Shown one piece after another: positions 55,501-64,000 of a DNA stretch of 64,000 nucleotides; the stretch's first letter is position 1, and every line of letters starts with the position of its first letter. The notes under the pieces are model-generated. The model was not told the DNA's origin. It did no database searches and worked only from the letters and a program-made list of their open reading frames with translations. Position numbers and translations under genes: made by a program. Source of the stretch: Armigeres subalbatus (Eukaryota; Arthropoda; Insecta; Diptera; Culicidae). The stretch spans positions 431,767,240-431,831,239 of the forward strand of contig NC_085140.1 in NCBI RefSeq assembly GCF_024139115.2. The letters run 5' to 3'.

Positions 55501-56570
55501 AAATTATATTGGTCGAAAGCGACAGACGGCCGAACTAGTAATTTGGACGAAAAAGCGGTTTGCCCTAACAGGTCGTTTGGCCGAATCGATTGTTTGGTCA
55601 AGAAGTCATTAGGCCCTAAATGCCATTTTGTTATTTTGACGAAAATGTCATTTGGTATACGGCCAATTTACTGAACGGATCATATGGTCAAAACTGGCCA
55701 CTCGTTTGGCGAAATGGCCTTTTTGGCAAATGAAAATTAAACAAAATTCCGTAACCTTTACTTTTTAAGTCGATACTGGCCTTTAAACCAAAAGTCATCT
55801 AGCCAAATTCCATATAGCCGAGCCGAACTGAACGTTTATCTGAAACTGTTATCAGGTCGACAATGGTTTGTCCGAAAATGTAGTTTGGCCGAAAGCGATA
55901 TACAGCCAAAAGGAACATTCGGAACAATTTGATCGAAACATTGGTTTGCCTTAACAGGTCATTTGACTGAAAATGACGTTCGGCTGAAAAAGTCGTTTGA
56001 CTAGATAGATTATTTGACCAAAAATGCTATTTAGTAAAAATGATCATTTGGCAGAAAGAGCCACTTGGCCCAAAAATGTCCTTTCTGAAAAACAACCATT
56101 TTCAACCAACTGAATTGATCATTTGGCCAGTTTGGACGAAAGGGTTGTTTTGCAGAAAGGACATTTTCGGGCCAAATGGTTCTTTCTGCCAAACGGCATT
56201 TATGGTTAAATGATCTTTCCGGCAGTTTGGCCGAGCGTCCCTTTCGGCTATTTGTCGCTTTTGGCCCAAATACATTTTCGGACAAACTATTTTCGACCTG
56301 ATAACAGTTTCGGATATGCGTTCAATTAGGCTTAATAGGATTTGGTTAGATGACTTTTGGCTTAAAGGGCAGTATCGTCTTAAAAAGTAGAGAGGTTACC
56401 AAAGTTCGTTCAATGGTCGTTTGACAAGGCCGCCGTAAATGTCATTTGGTCAAACGGGTGGACATTTTTGACCGTATTATCCGTTCAGTAACCGACATTT
56501 GACCATTGGGCCAAACCACCATTTCGGCCAAACGGCATTCTCGAGCTGACGGTCAAACGGTCAAACTAGC
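55501..56570. repeat. Long TTTGGCCGAA decamer block
   Basis: Dozens of words such as CGTTTGGCCGAATCG, CATTTGGCCAGTTTGG, TTCGGCCAAACGG and AGTTTGGCCGAAAGCG, 10-40 bp apart on both strands. The frame at 56031-56285 (minus) reads only repeat-derived residues. No gene. Confidence 0.75.
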
Positions 56571-56610
56571 CGTCCTAATTATTCTAGACTAAGCAAGCCA
56601 ACATTAAAAC
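56571..56610. mobile_element. Right-arm fragment of foldback element B
   Basis: CAAACTAGCCGTCCTAATTA then TCTAGACTAAGCAAGCCAAC matches the right arm at 44004-44047 with few differences. Confidence 0.65.
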
Positions 56611-57536
56611 ACCCATTCTGCCAGCCGCACTGTTCTTCATTTTTGAAGAATTTTTCTATGTAAATATAGAAAAATACTCAACAGGAACTTTTCGTGGATA
56701 TTCCGAACGCGAATATTTTTCTGTGGAAATTTGGAACAATTTCTTGTGAGATTTCAGAAGAATTTCTCATGTAAATTCTGACGAATTGCCTGCTAACATT
56801 CCGAATTTTTTTTTTAATTTAAAAGAGTTTCTGTTGGTAATTCGAAAGTATTCTCGAAACATCAAAGTGTAGTTTCAGTCAGATTTTTCAGGTGAAATTC
56901 AAAAGATTCTTCCGTCTTGAAAATATCCCGAAAAAAAGCAAAAGAAAATCTTAAAGAAACGTAATGAAAAAATGCCACGCTGATTCACGCCGCCACCACC
57001 TACCAAAATTCTGACAAACGCCGCCGCCACCCCTACGCTCAATCCCTCATACACAAGTGAACACCATCAAATGTAAGATCTCCATCCAGTTGCTAGAAAT
57101 AATGAGGAAATTTCTCGAGGAACTCAAAAAGCAAGGAGTTCTCAAGAGTTCATAATGGAACCCAATTAATCTAAGAATAAATAGAAGTATTTATAACAAA
57201 ATGTGGTTGAACTTGAACAGCTTTCAAACTAAAACTTAAACAAAGATATCTGGAGCTTCGAAAGAATTTTTGATGCATGATCAGGAGAAAATTAAAAAAA
57301 AAAATATCTAAAATATTAATCTAACTTTTTACATGGAAAATAGAAAAACAAGCTCCAAAACTTTGAAATTCTAATAATGCAATATTGTGTGGAGATTTTG
57401 AAGTTTCAATATTGTGAAAAATAAACAGTGATGAATAGGTGCAAAAAGTTATTTATTTATACAAAACATACTAAGATCGAAAGCATTTTTAAGCAAGTAG
57501 AAACAAAAATTTGGGTCTTAGAGGGTTAAAGATCAT
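56611..57536. other. Unclassified A+T-rich sequence with satellite and CGCCGCC remnants
   Basis: Decayed AATTTC words at 56640-56900, a CGCCGCC-rich stretch at 56985-57040 related to 22360-22487, then A+T-rich sequence. No gene. Confidence 0.4.
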
Positions 57537-58007
57537 TAGGGGAAACTGGACACACATGATCCCCACTTTTTGTTTAGGATATTTCTCGATGTAACATGCA
57601 CAGATTTGCACGCTTTTTGATGGACTTGATATAGAATTTAATTAGTTATTCAAAAACGTCATTGGAAGCAAGTATTTGTTCATGAAAGTTACCAAAAAAT
57701 CGATTTTGCCAAAAGATAGAAAATTTGGCATTTTCAAAACTTGTGGGAGACTTGATCCCCATATAGGGGGAAATTGATCCCTTTATGAGCTGAACATGTT
57801 TAGGTTCTTCCTAGTCTAATAAAAGGTAAAATTGGTCTATTCTCATATCCTAACAATTCTTCATAGTCTGTCGTAATAGCAGGTCGTGTAAAAATGAAAT
57901 ATTGTTGGTATTAAGCAAGGCAAGTATTTTGGTTCTCGAATAGAGTAATTGTGGCAGATAGAATGTCTGCTATAGCAACAAAGTTGGCATGGTGATGATG
58001 ATTTCTA

Positions 58008-58141
58008 GACCAACATTTGAAAAGGGCGTAACAGCCAAAATTTATTCCTTCTGATTCTTCGTCCACATGTATAGCTTTATAAGTAGACGAAGAATCAGAA
58101 AGAATAAATTTAGGCTGTTACGCCCTTTTCAAATGTTGGTC
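58008..58141. mobile_element. Near-perfect palindromic MITE, 134 bp
   Basis: Arms GACCAACATTTGAAAAGGGC and GCCCTTTTCAAATGTTGGTC pair, continuing through GTAACAGCC-AAATTTATTC and TTCTGATTCTTCGTC to about 58 bp. TA flanks (58006-58007 and 58142-58143) lie inside a CTAGA context. The loop is about 18 bp. Nested in the 1.9-kb element. Confidence 0.92.
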
Positions 58142-58346
58142 TAGATTTATCTGCAAACCATTCACTCCACCAAAAAACAGTGGTCATATCACGACAACCA
58201 TGATGTTCCCAAAAATGGTTAATCGATACATAAATATATCTTTGTAATTTTAAAATCTAATTATTCTATTAAATCTCTGAAAATTGGCCCCACTGCAAAT
58301 GCTATGGCCAATAGACTAACGCAAAATGAACTCCCCCAAGAAATTA

Positions 58347-58418
58347 TGACGTTTGAGCGGGTCGCATAATGAACGCAAAATGAATTTTTGTTCGAGAAGA
58401 CGACCCGCTCAAATGTCA
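58347..58418. repeat. Short inverted repeat, possible MITE remnant
   Basis: TGACGTTTGAGCGGGTCG (58347-58364) and CGACCCGCTCAAATGTCA (58401-58418) pair at 17 of 18 positions. CGCAAAATGAA occurs twice around the left arm. Confidence 0.6.
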
Positions 58419-58511
58419 AAATTCATCGAGTGAGTGAATTCGATGAACCCCTGCATAAGTCAATGGTAAATATCTTTGTTTTGGGGCCAAGAAAAAAAGT
58501 ATGTGATACCG

Positions 58512-58731
58512 TTGTGCGGGGCTTCTTTTGACAAACCGGGGGCTACTTTGGACATTTTGAAACAAGAATTACAAAGATAACTACTCTTAAATTGCAATTA
58601 TCACCATTCGGGTGTCTTGTTGATAGTTGGATAGCGACTTTTTGTTTAAAATTTGGTATTTTTTTCTTTTAGTTTGTTTTAGAAAACCAAAAATCCAAAG
58701 TAGCCCCCGGAGTCAAAGGAACCCCGCATAA
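58512..58731. mobile_element. MITE with TGCGGGG-CTACTTTGGA ends, 220 bp
   Basis: The left TTGTGCGGGGCTTCTTTTGA...CCGGGGGCTACTTTGGA and the right TCCAAAGTAGCCCCCGG...CCCCGCATAA are imperfect inverted repeats of about 45 bp. The centre is A+T-rich. Flanking duplication unclear. Nested in the 1.9-kb element. Confidence 0.75.
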
Positions 58732-59462
58732 GGTAAATCGAGATCGCCAGACTACTACCAATACCACAACCGTGATCTTACCAGGATGATGATTTCATAC
58801 ATCAATTTGTATGGTGATGGTGATGGTAATGGTGATTGTAAGCAAACTTCTCCTAGTTAAAACGGAAAGAATTGAATACTAGATCGAACAATACTAATTT
58901 CAAGCCAAGTGATCGCCTGATTGACAAAATTAAAGAGAAATTAAATTTATTTTTACATTTTAACTAGAAAAGAATTTTAACGGATCAATTAGTTACATAC
59001 AATACAATAATATGCGATGGTATACAACAAACGCCTGAATATATGCAATATCAGGATCAAGTGTGTCCAAACTGTAAGGGATCAAGTGTGACCATGTTGA
59101 TTATTTATCTTCTTTTGTTTTTTGTATTCAATAGAAAATAAGCAATACTTAATTGAATGAATTTATTCAATTCTACAATAATAAAACTTTGTCCAGTAAA
59201 AATTTGACACGTTTTGGTTGGACATATTCAAAGTTATTAAACTTTTCTTCTTTGAAGAAAAAAAGGATTGAGAATGCTTAAATAATAAAACCTATCTAAA
59301 ATCCATATACATAAAGTAACTAATATCAAATGTTACTCAGATTCAATAATCTATCTAACGGATCCGTTTGCACATATCAGTGGTATAAAAATGTGATTAG
59401 TTTTCGAGAAAACATGGGGGGATCATGTGTCCCCGGGGATCATGTGTGTCCAGTTTCCCCTA

Positions 59463-59720
59463 CAAATAAATGTCTGAAGTAATTCCAATAGATTAAAAAG
59501 TTATTTCTAGAAGATTATTTGAGATTAATCCTGTCAAAGGTGGTCCATTGAAATAACTTCTTGTAGATTCTAAATTTTTTGATTCTAATTGTGACAAAAA
59601 TGGGATTGACTCGTACTTAAACGATCTACGAGCCTCCTGGTGTTTTAAGTATCAGTTCCTCCAAACGGGGCAAACCGAGAATCCGAAAATCGATTTTGAA
59701 TGTATACGCCAAGTAGAAAT
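59463..59720. other. Unclassified sequence
   Basis: Short unremarkable stretch after the 1.9-kb element. Confidence 0.4.
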
Positions 59721-59860
59721 ATGTACTAACGCGAACTAATTAAATTTCTTTCCGACCGTACAAAACAGAACTAAACACCCGAATCCGGTTCCGATACGAA
59801 AAATGTTCAATCTCTCTCCAATTGATTTTCTTTCCAATAGAACTAAACACCCGGACACAA
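59721..59860 (+). repeat. One to two units of the 81-bp repeat
   Basis: GCGAACTAATTAAATTTCTT, CCGTACAAAACAGAACTAAA, CCGATACGAAAAATGTTC and a second AATTGATTTTCTTTCC match the units at 52881-53590. Confidence 0.75.
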
Positions 59861-60310
59861 AAATTCAGTGTGGAAATTCCAGAGCACTTTTTCAAGAAAT
59901 TAAACAAATGCCGTGCAATTTCCAAACAATTTCTTTGCTATTTCCGAAAAAACTGCATAAAAAACTGAAATTTTTTTTCTTGAAATCCAAATTCTTGTTT
60001 AAATCCACTTTTTGAACAAATTCTCGAGGAAACTCCGAGAACTCTGTGGAATTTTCGAACTATCTTATAAAAATTCCGAAGCATGTCCATTGAAAATTGC
60101 TAAAAAAAACTCAAAATTCCTTAAAATTTTCCGCTAAAATTACAAAAAAAAACCCTTGGCAATTCCAAAGAACTTCCCGCGGTAATCTCCTGTGGAAAAT
60201 AAAAAAAAACTTCTTAGTGAATATTTTGGGAAAGCCCTCAAATAATTTTCTGGGGACCCGAAAAATGGCGAAATTCAAAAGATTTTCCCGTAAATGTCTT
60301 TAAAATATCT
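59861..60310. repeat. Decayed AATTCC-type satellite words
   Basis: GGAAATTCCAGAG, AATTTCCAAAC, AAAATTCCGAAGC and AATTCCAAAGAACTTCCC words in A+T-rich sequence. The frames at 59803-60015 and 60097-60303 reflect this composition. Confidence 0.45.
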
Positions 60311-62860
60311 AAAAATAATCTAGATAAAAATAATACAATATCGAACGCAATAAAAAATCGCCACGTCTATTCACGCCACCGCCACGAAATTGAAAATTCG
60401 AATCTCACTTACTTCATATCCTCCCTATTTCCATTGAATACTACCCCTTTTTTGTATGTTGACATATAAGCGTGTAATTGAAACTTTAGTATGATTAGCA
60501 ATGCTGTGGCAGAACACCGACCTTAAAATAAGCTCAATTTTTCATTTCATTTGGATGTTGAACAGATCTGTCAAGAAATTCACGAAATTTAGGTATCGCA
60601 TACCATCACTTTGATTCTGTACCCGGTAGATCGCTCATAACAATCAATCAGCCTTAACAGTAGGACACGCGAGCGAGCGGTTCTTAGCGGAGTGCCGGGG
60701 CGGGTGGAATGTTGCAAGATTACTCAATCAGAAACTCGCAGGCTTAGGCTTGGTTCGTTGGTCCTCTCCGCATTGTCGTTCATGCCACGACGACGACGAC
60801 ATAATCGAGTAGGAGGCGATCTCGTTGTAAATGCGTCGTGCGATCGCAACTTCGCAGCGAGCGAAGAATATCAGGCAGACATTCATTATCAATGTTTGTC
60901 AGATCGAGTCGATCAACTGCGGGCGCGTTCGTTCGCGGAGAGGTCCGTATTGTCTATTGCCTAAGTACAGCCACAATAAGCAACATGGGGGGGGGGAGGG
61001 CGGACGGACGCCCATGTGTGTGGGATGCGTTGTTGTTGTTCCATTTCGGGCGATATGATCGATATGGAAACGATGATGACGAGAGTTGTTATTATTATAG
61101 TTGTATGACTCTTTTGCTCCCGGGTATGGAACATTGCCAAGAGCAAAGGCCCATGAGTTCATAGATAATAATGCGTTCGCCGAACGAGTTTTGACACGAA
61201 GCAACAGGATTTGTCTCGCTTTGAATTTGAGATATAGTCGTCGTTGCAAATAGATGAAGCTATTCGGTCGATGTGTAGGAGTTGTTAAAGTCTATTCAAT
61301 GCTATGTGAATTGATATGAATCGATTTGTCTTGTATTTTGAATGGCGGGCAGTGTCTAAAATGTTGAAATGGGTGATTAATCTTTTGAAAATCGAAATCG
61401 ATCATCGGAACAACCCAATAGAATAGAAAAAAATCCCAAACTTGAAACTCAGTAGATAACTAAATCGGCAAATCACATTATATCAATCAACTATGAACAA
61501 TCACTTCATTTCCCAAAATAGCGTTACAAATTGGCTCCAAGGTTCCAATCCACCCCCAGAAGGATCGTTCTAATGAACCTCAAACATAAATCTAACGACC
61601 TCTCACCCGAGTTCTAAGATTCCCGCTAATTGCCACTACTACTCGAGTTCTGGACCGAAACAGTCGTCACTCGAAACAACCGACACCAGGTTCAAAGAAC
61701 CCGCCACCGACCGACCTGCACCGACGCTTAATTTGCCGAACTCTGGTGTTGTTCAGTGTCACCGCGGTCGGACCTTTCGCTCCAATTCCACTTTTCATAT
61801 TGTCCGCAACCGTAAAAGGTCAACGCGCTCACATCGCTAATGATCATCTAGAGACCCCGCAACTCGAGTCGGCATGAGATCTCCCTCCAGCGATTCTATA
61901 CGCTTTCCGGCGAAGTTTTATCACGATTCCGCGCGCGCGCTGCGCTGGCAGAACTCACCGGCGCGCGGCACGGGCGATTTCGATTATGAGCAAATTTATG
62001 GAAATTGGGAACCGTCGTCGTCGTCGTCGTTGCCGACGTCATGTACCGGGACTTACGTATATGGCTTTAATTATTCCTGACTTGGCGAGCCGCCTCGAAG
62101 TCGGAGCCTTTGCGCCGTTCATTTTTCCACTCATATTCAAATTTTTCGCGCAAAACCAGATCCACAAAGCGCAGAACCTAATGAGCTCATTGTGCCGGAC
62201 TGACTGATTAGGATCCCCCGATCGCCGTTCGTAGATGTAGGGCTGTGCACCTGGCGGGCAGAGAAACCGCTGGCAAATGTTTGATGTAGAGTCGATTTCA
62301 ATTGGACTGCCATCAGCGCGCCGCGGAGAATGACAAGCCAGGGTAGTGGGGGGGCCTTTTGGGATGATAAATTTCAATGGGGCACGATTTTCGAGACACG
62401 GGGCCCAAACCGGGAGTCGTGTTTCTATGAATCATCTTGCCAAGGGTTTTGCGATAGGCTGTCCATTTTTGGAGGGTCTTGGTCGCGAATAGTCATTACA
62501 GTAGCGATAGGATGCATGAAGGAGCTATTGAGGTACTGTATCTGAATGGCGATCATGATAAGCATATTTGCAATGTCAATGAGGATTTAAAATAGGCTGC
62601 GTTTTGGTTCACAGTGAGGTTAATTATTTTTATATTCTCAAATTAAATAACATAAACGTTGGCAGTCAATCTAATATATTTTCTTCTCTTTCCAGGTATG
62701 TGATTATCAAATGCTTCGTCTGAATTCTTTTTTATAAATGGTATGTAAATATTTTGGTATGATTTCAATAAGATAGTTGTTCAGGTCAAAAATCACGAGT
62801 AAAATTGAGTGAATTGTGAAAAATTACAATTAAAATTCAAATTCGAATGGAAATTTCGCA
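60311..62860. other. Unclassified, partly G+C-rich sequence
   Basis: G+C-rich parts at 60650-61060 and 61640-62400 hold overlapping frames of 60-116 codons on both strands, arginine- and serine-rich and unlike known proteins. There is a G run at 60988-60996 and a CGTCGTCGTCGTCG run near 62011. Compared with the rest of the window this region is poor in recognisable repeats, so it is a candidate for unique regulatory or untranslated sequence. No promoter or splice structure is decisive. Confidence 0.4.
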
Positions 62861-62864
62861 ACGA

Positions 62865-62957
62865 CAGTACAGGCAGCACCAGGAATCGAACCCAGCCTCC
62901 CTCAGCATGGTCTTGCTTCGCAGCCGCGCATATCTTACCGCGCGGTTAAGGAGGGCC
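62865..62957 (-). repeat. tRNA-derived SINE head (fragment)
   Basis: On the minus strand: CCTTAACCGCGCGGTAAGAT (A-box region), CGCGGCTGCGAAGCAAGACC, then GGCTGGGTTCGATTCCTGG with a good B box. This arrangement is familiar from abundant tRNA-derived SINEs of mosquitoes. Only the head is present; the body and tail are absent. Confidence 0.6.
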
Positions 62958-62974
62958 ATACAATACATTGAGGA

Positions 62975-64000
62975 TTTTTGAAGGCTTCCGAGCATCTTGA
63001 AAGCAGACTTACGAGCCTCTTGAAGGGAGCCTGTCAAGCCTCTTTAAAGGCGGCTTCCAAGCCTCTTGAAAGGAGGAATCCAAACCCCATAAATGCCTTT
63101 TGATAAAAGGAATACGAAGTCTCTTGAACAAAAGAGTTCCAAGACTCTCAAAGAATGCTTACGAGCCGCTTCAAAGAATGATACCAAGCCTTCGTCAACG
63201 GAGCTCCCCAGTATTAAAAAAAACGAACCTTATGACTCTCAAATGAAGGCCTTCCGAGCTTCTTAAAAGAAGGCTTCCGAGCCTTTTGAAAGGAGGCTTC
63301 CGAGCCTTTTGAAAGGAGGCTTCCGAGCCTCTTGACAGGAGGCTTCCGAGCCTCTTGACAGGAGGCTTCCGAGCCTCTTGACAGGAGGCTTCCGAGCCTC
63401 TTGACAGGAGGCTTCCGAGCCTCTTGACAGGAGGCTTCCGAGCCTCTTGACAGGAGGCTTCCGAGCCACTTGACAGGAGGCTTCCGAGCCACTTGACAGG
63501 AGGCTTCCGAGCCACTTGACAGGAGGCTTCCGAGCCTCTTGACAGGAGGCTTCCGAGCCTCTTGACAGGAGGCTTCCGAGCCTCTTGACAGGAGGTTTCC
63601 GAGCCTCTTGACAGGAGGCTTCCGAGCCTCTTGACAGTAGGCTTTCGAGCCTCTTGACGGGAGGCTTTCGAGCCTCTTTAAAGGAGGCTTCTGAGGCCTC
63701 TTGACAGGAGGCTTCCTGAGGCCTCTTGACAGGAGGCTTGAGCCTCTTGACAGGAGGCTTCTGAGCCTCTTGACAGGAGGCTTCCAGGCCTCTTGACAGG
63801 AGGCTCTGAGCCTCTTGAAAGGACGCTTCTGAGCCTCTTGACAGGAGGTTTCCGAGCCTCTTGAGAAGAGGCTTCCGAGCCTCTTGAAAGGAGGCTTCCG
63901 AGCCTCTTGAAAGGAGGCTTCCGAGCCTCTTGAAAGGAGGCTTCCGAGCCTTTTGACAGGCTTCCAGGCCTCTTGGAAGGAGGCTTCCAGGCCTCTTGGA
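62975..64000. repeat. 23-bp satellite, GGAGGCTTCCGAGCCTC type (second locus)
   Basis: Degenerate to about 63260, then regular units of GGAGGCTTCCGAGCCTC plus TTGACA, running off the window. The linker TTGACA replaces the TTGAAA of the array at 15295-16575 over most of 63330-63830, and TTGAAA returns after 63870. Contains the same GAGGCT/AGCCTC stem. Confidence 0.93.

Larger units (their letters stand above)
57539..59460. mobile_element. TA-flanked non-autonomous DNA element, 1.9 kb, with nested inserts
   Basis: Ends GGGGAAACTGGACACACATG-ATCCCC and GGGGATCATGTGTGTCCAGT-TTCCCC are perfect 26-bp inverted repeats, flanked by TA (57537-57538 and 59461-59462). Degenerate copies of the end word (GGGATCAAGTGTGACC, GATCCCCATATAGGGGG, GATCAAGTGTGTCC) lie inside. 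It holds three smaller inverted-repeat structures. No transposase frame remains. TA duplication suggests the Tc1/mariner superfamily. Confidence 0.88.

Noticed and set aside
60692..61249. Arginine-rich open frames as genes
   Set aside because: They follow from G+C-rich composition with CGACGACGA runs; frames overlap on both strands and none is recognisable.

Overview
The window looks like repeat-rich, gene-poor DNA of an insect, most likely a culicine (Aedes-type) mosquito. That identification is an inference from repeat types: scattered TTTGGCCGAA-like decamers, tRNA-derived SINE-like modules, Helitron ends with a TATATATAAAAAT start and a CTAG finish, many TA-flanked miniature inverted-repeat elements, and 23/24-bp minisatellites. 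No intact protein-coding gene can be supported. The only recognisable coding matter is decayed mobile-element protein: a Ty3/gypsy-type reverse transcriptase scrap (2.5 kb), a LINE reverse transcriptase scrap (40.8 kb), a Tc1/mariner-type transposase deletion derivative (43.5 kb), a possible LINE ORF1 zinc knuckle (46.9 kb) and a LINE endonuclease scrap (51.9 kb).

Layout. 1-4.4 kb: unclassified sequence, a retroelement relic, a Helitron 3-prime end and a 423-bp foldback element. 4.43-9.39 kb: a roughly 5-kb array of a 24-bp unit (core GGAATTCCTCCGGAAGTTCC). 9.4-13.8 kb: mostly unclassified. 13.8-16.6 kb: two alternating 23-bp satellites (AAATTCCGAAGAATTTCCC type and GGAGGCTTCCGAGCCTC type) with a higher-order duplication. 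16.6-21.5 kb: unclassified plus a reverse Helitron fragment. 21.5-25.3 kb: a SINE-like module, a direct duplication, GGCCGAA-type repeats and a further 24-bp array. 25.4-34.5 kb: a dense nest of TA-flanked non-autonomous DNA elements and tandem or nested Helitrons. 35-38 kb: unclassified. 38.2-47.7 kb: TA-flanked elements, GGCCGAA and GAGAAGTGAGA repeat blocks, and the LINE and transposase relics. 47.7-50.5 kb: unclassified. 50.5-57 kb: a foldback, LINE remains with an 81-bp tandem repeat, SINE and GGCCGAA blocks. 57.5-59.5 kb: a 1.9-kb TA-flanked element carrying smaller nested inverted repeats. 60.3-62.8 kb: G+C-richer unclassified sequence. 63-64 kb: the 23-bp GGAGGCTTCCGAGCCTC satellite again, running off the end.

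The most notable signals are structural. (1) Three different 23/24-bp satellites share one design: each unit is a short stem-loop whose loop carries CCG, and the stem sequence differs on both arms in a matched way. (2) In the 14-15 kb array the spacing between duplicated landmarks changes by exact multiples of 23 bp. (3) Two element insertions can be verified inside the window against an empty copy: one restores an 81-bp tandem period, the other matches a paralogous empty TA site. (4) A foldback element carries a hammerhead-ribozyme-like core (CTGAGGA, stem, GAAAC). Long open frames in the satellites are a by-product of the repeat period and are not reported as genes.
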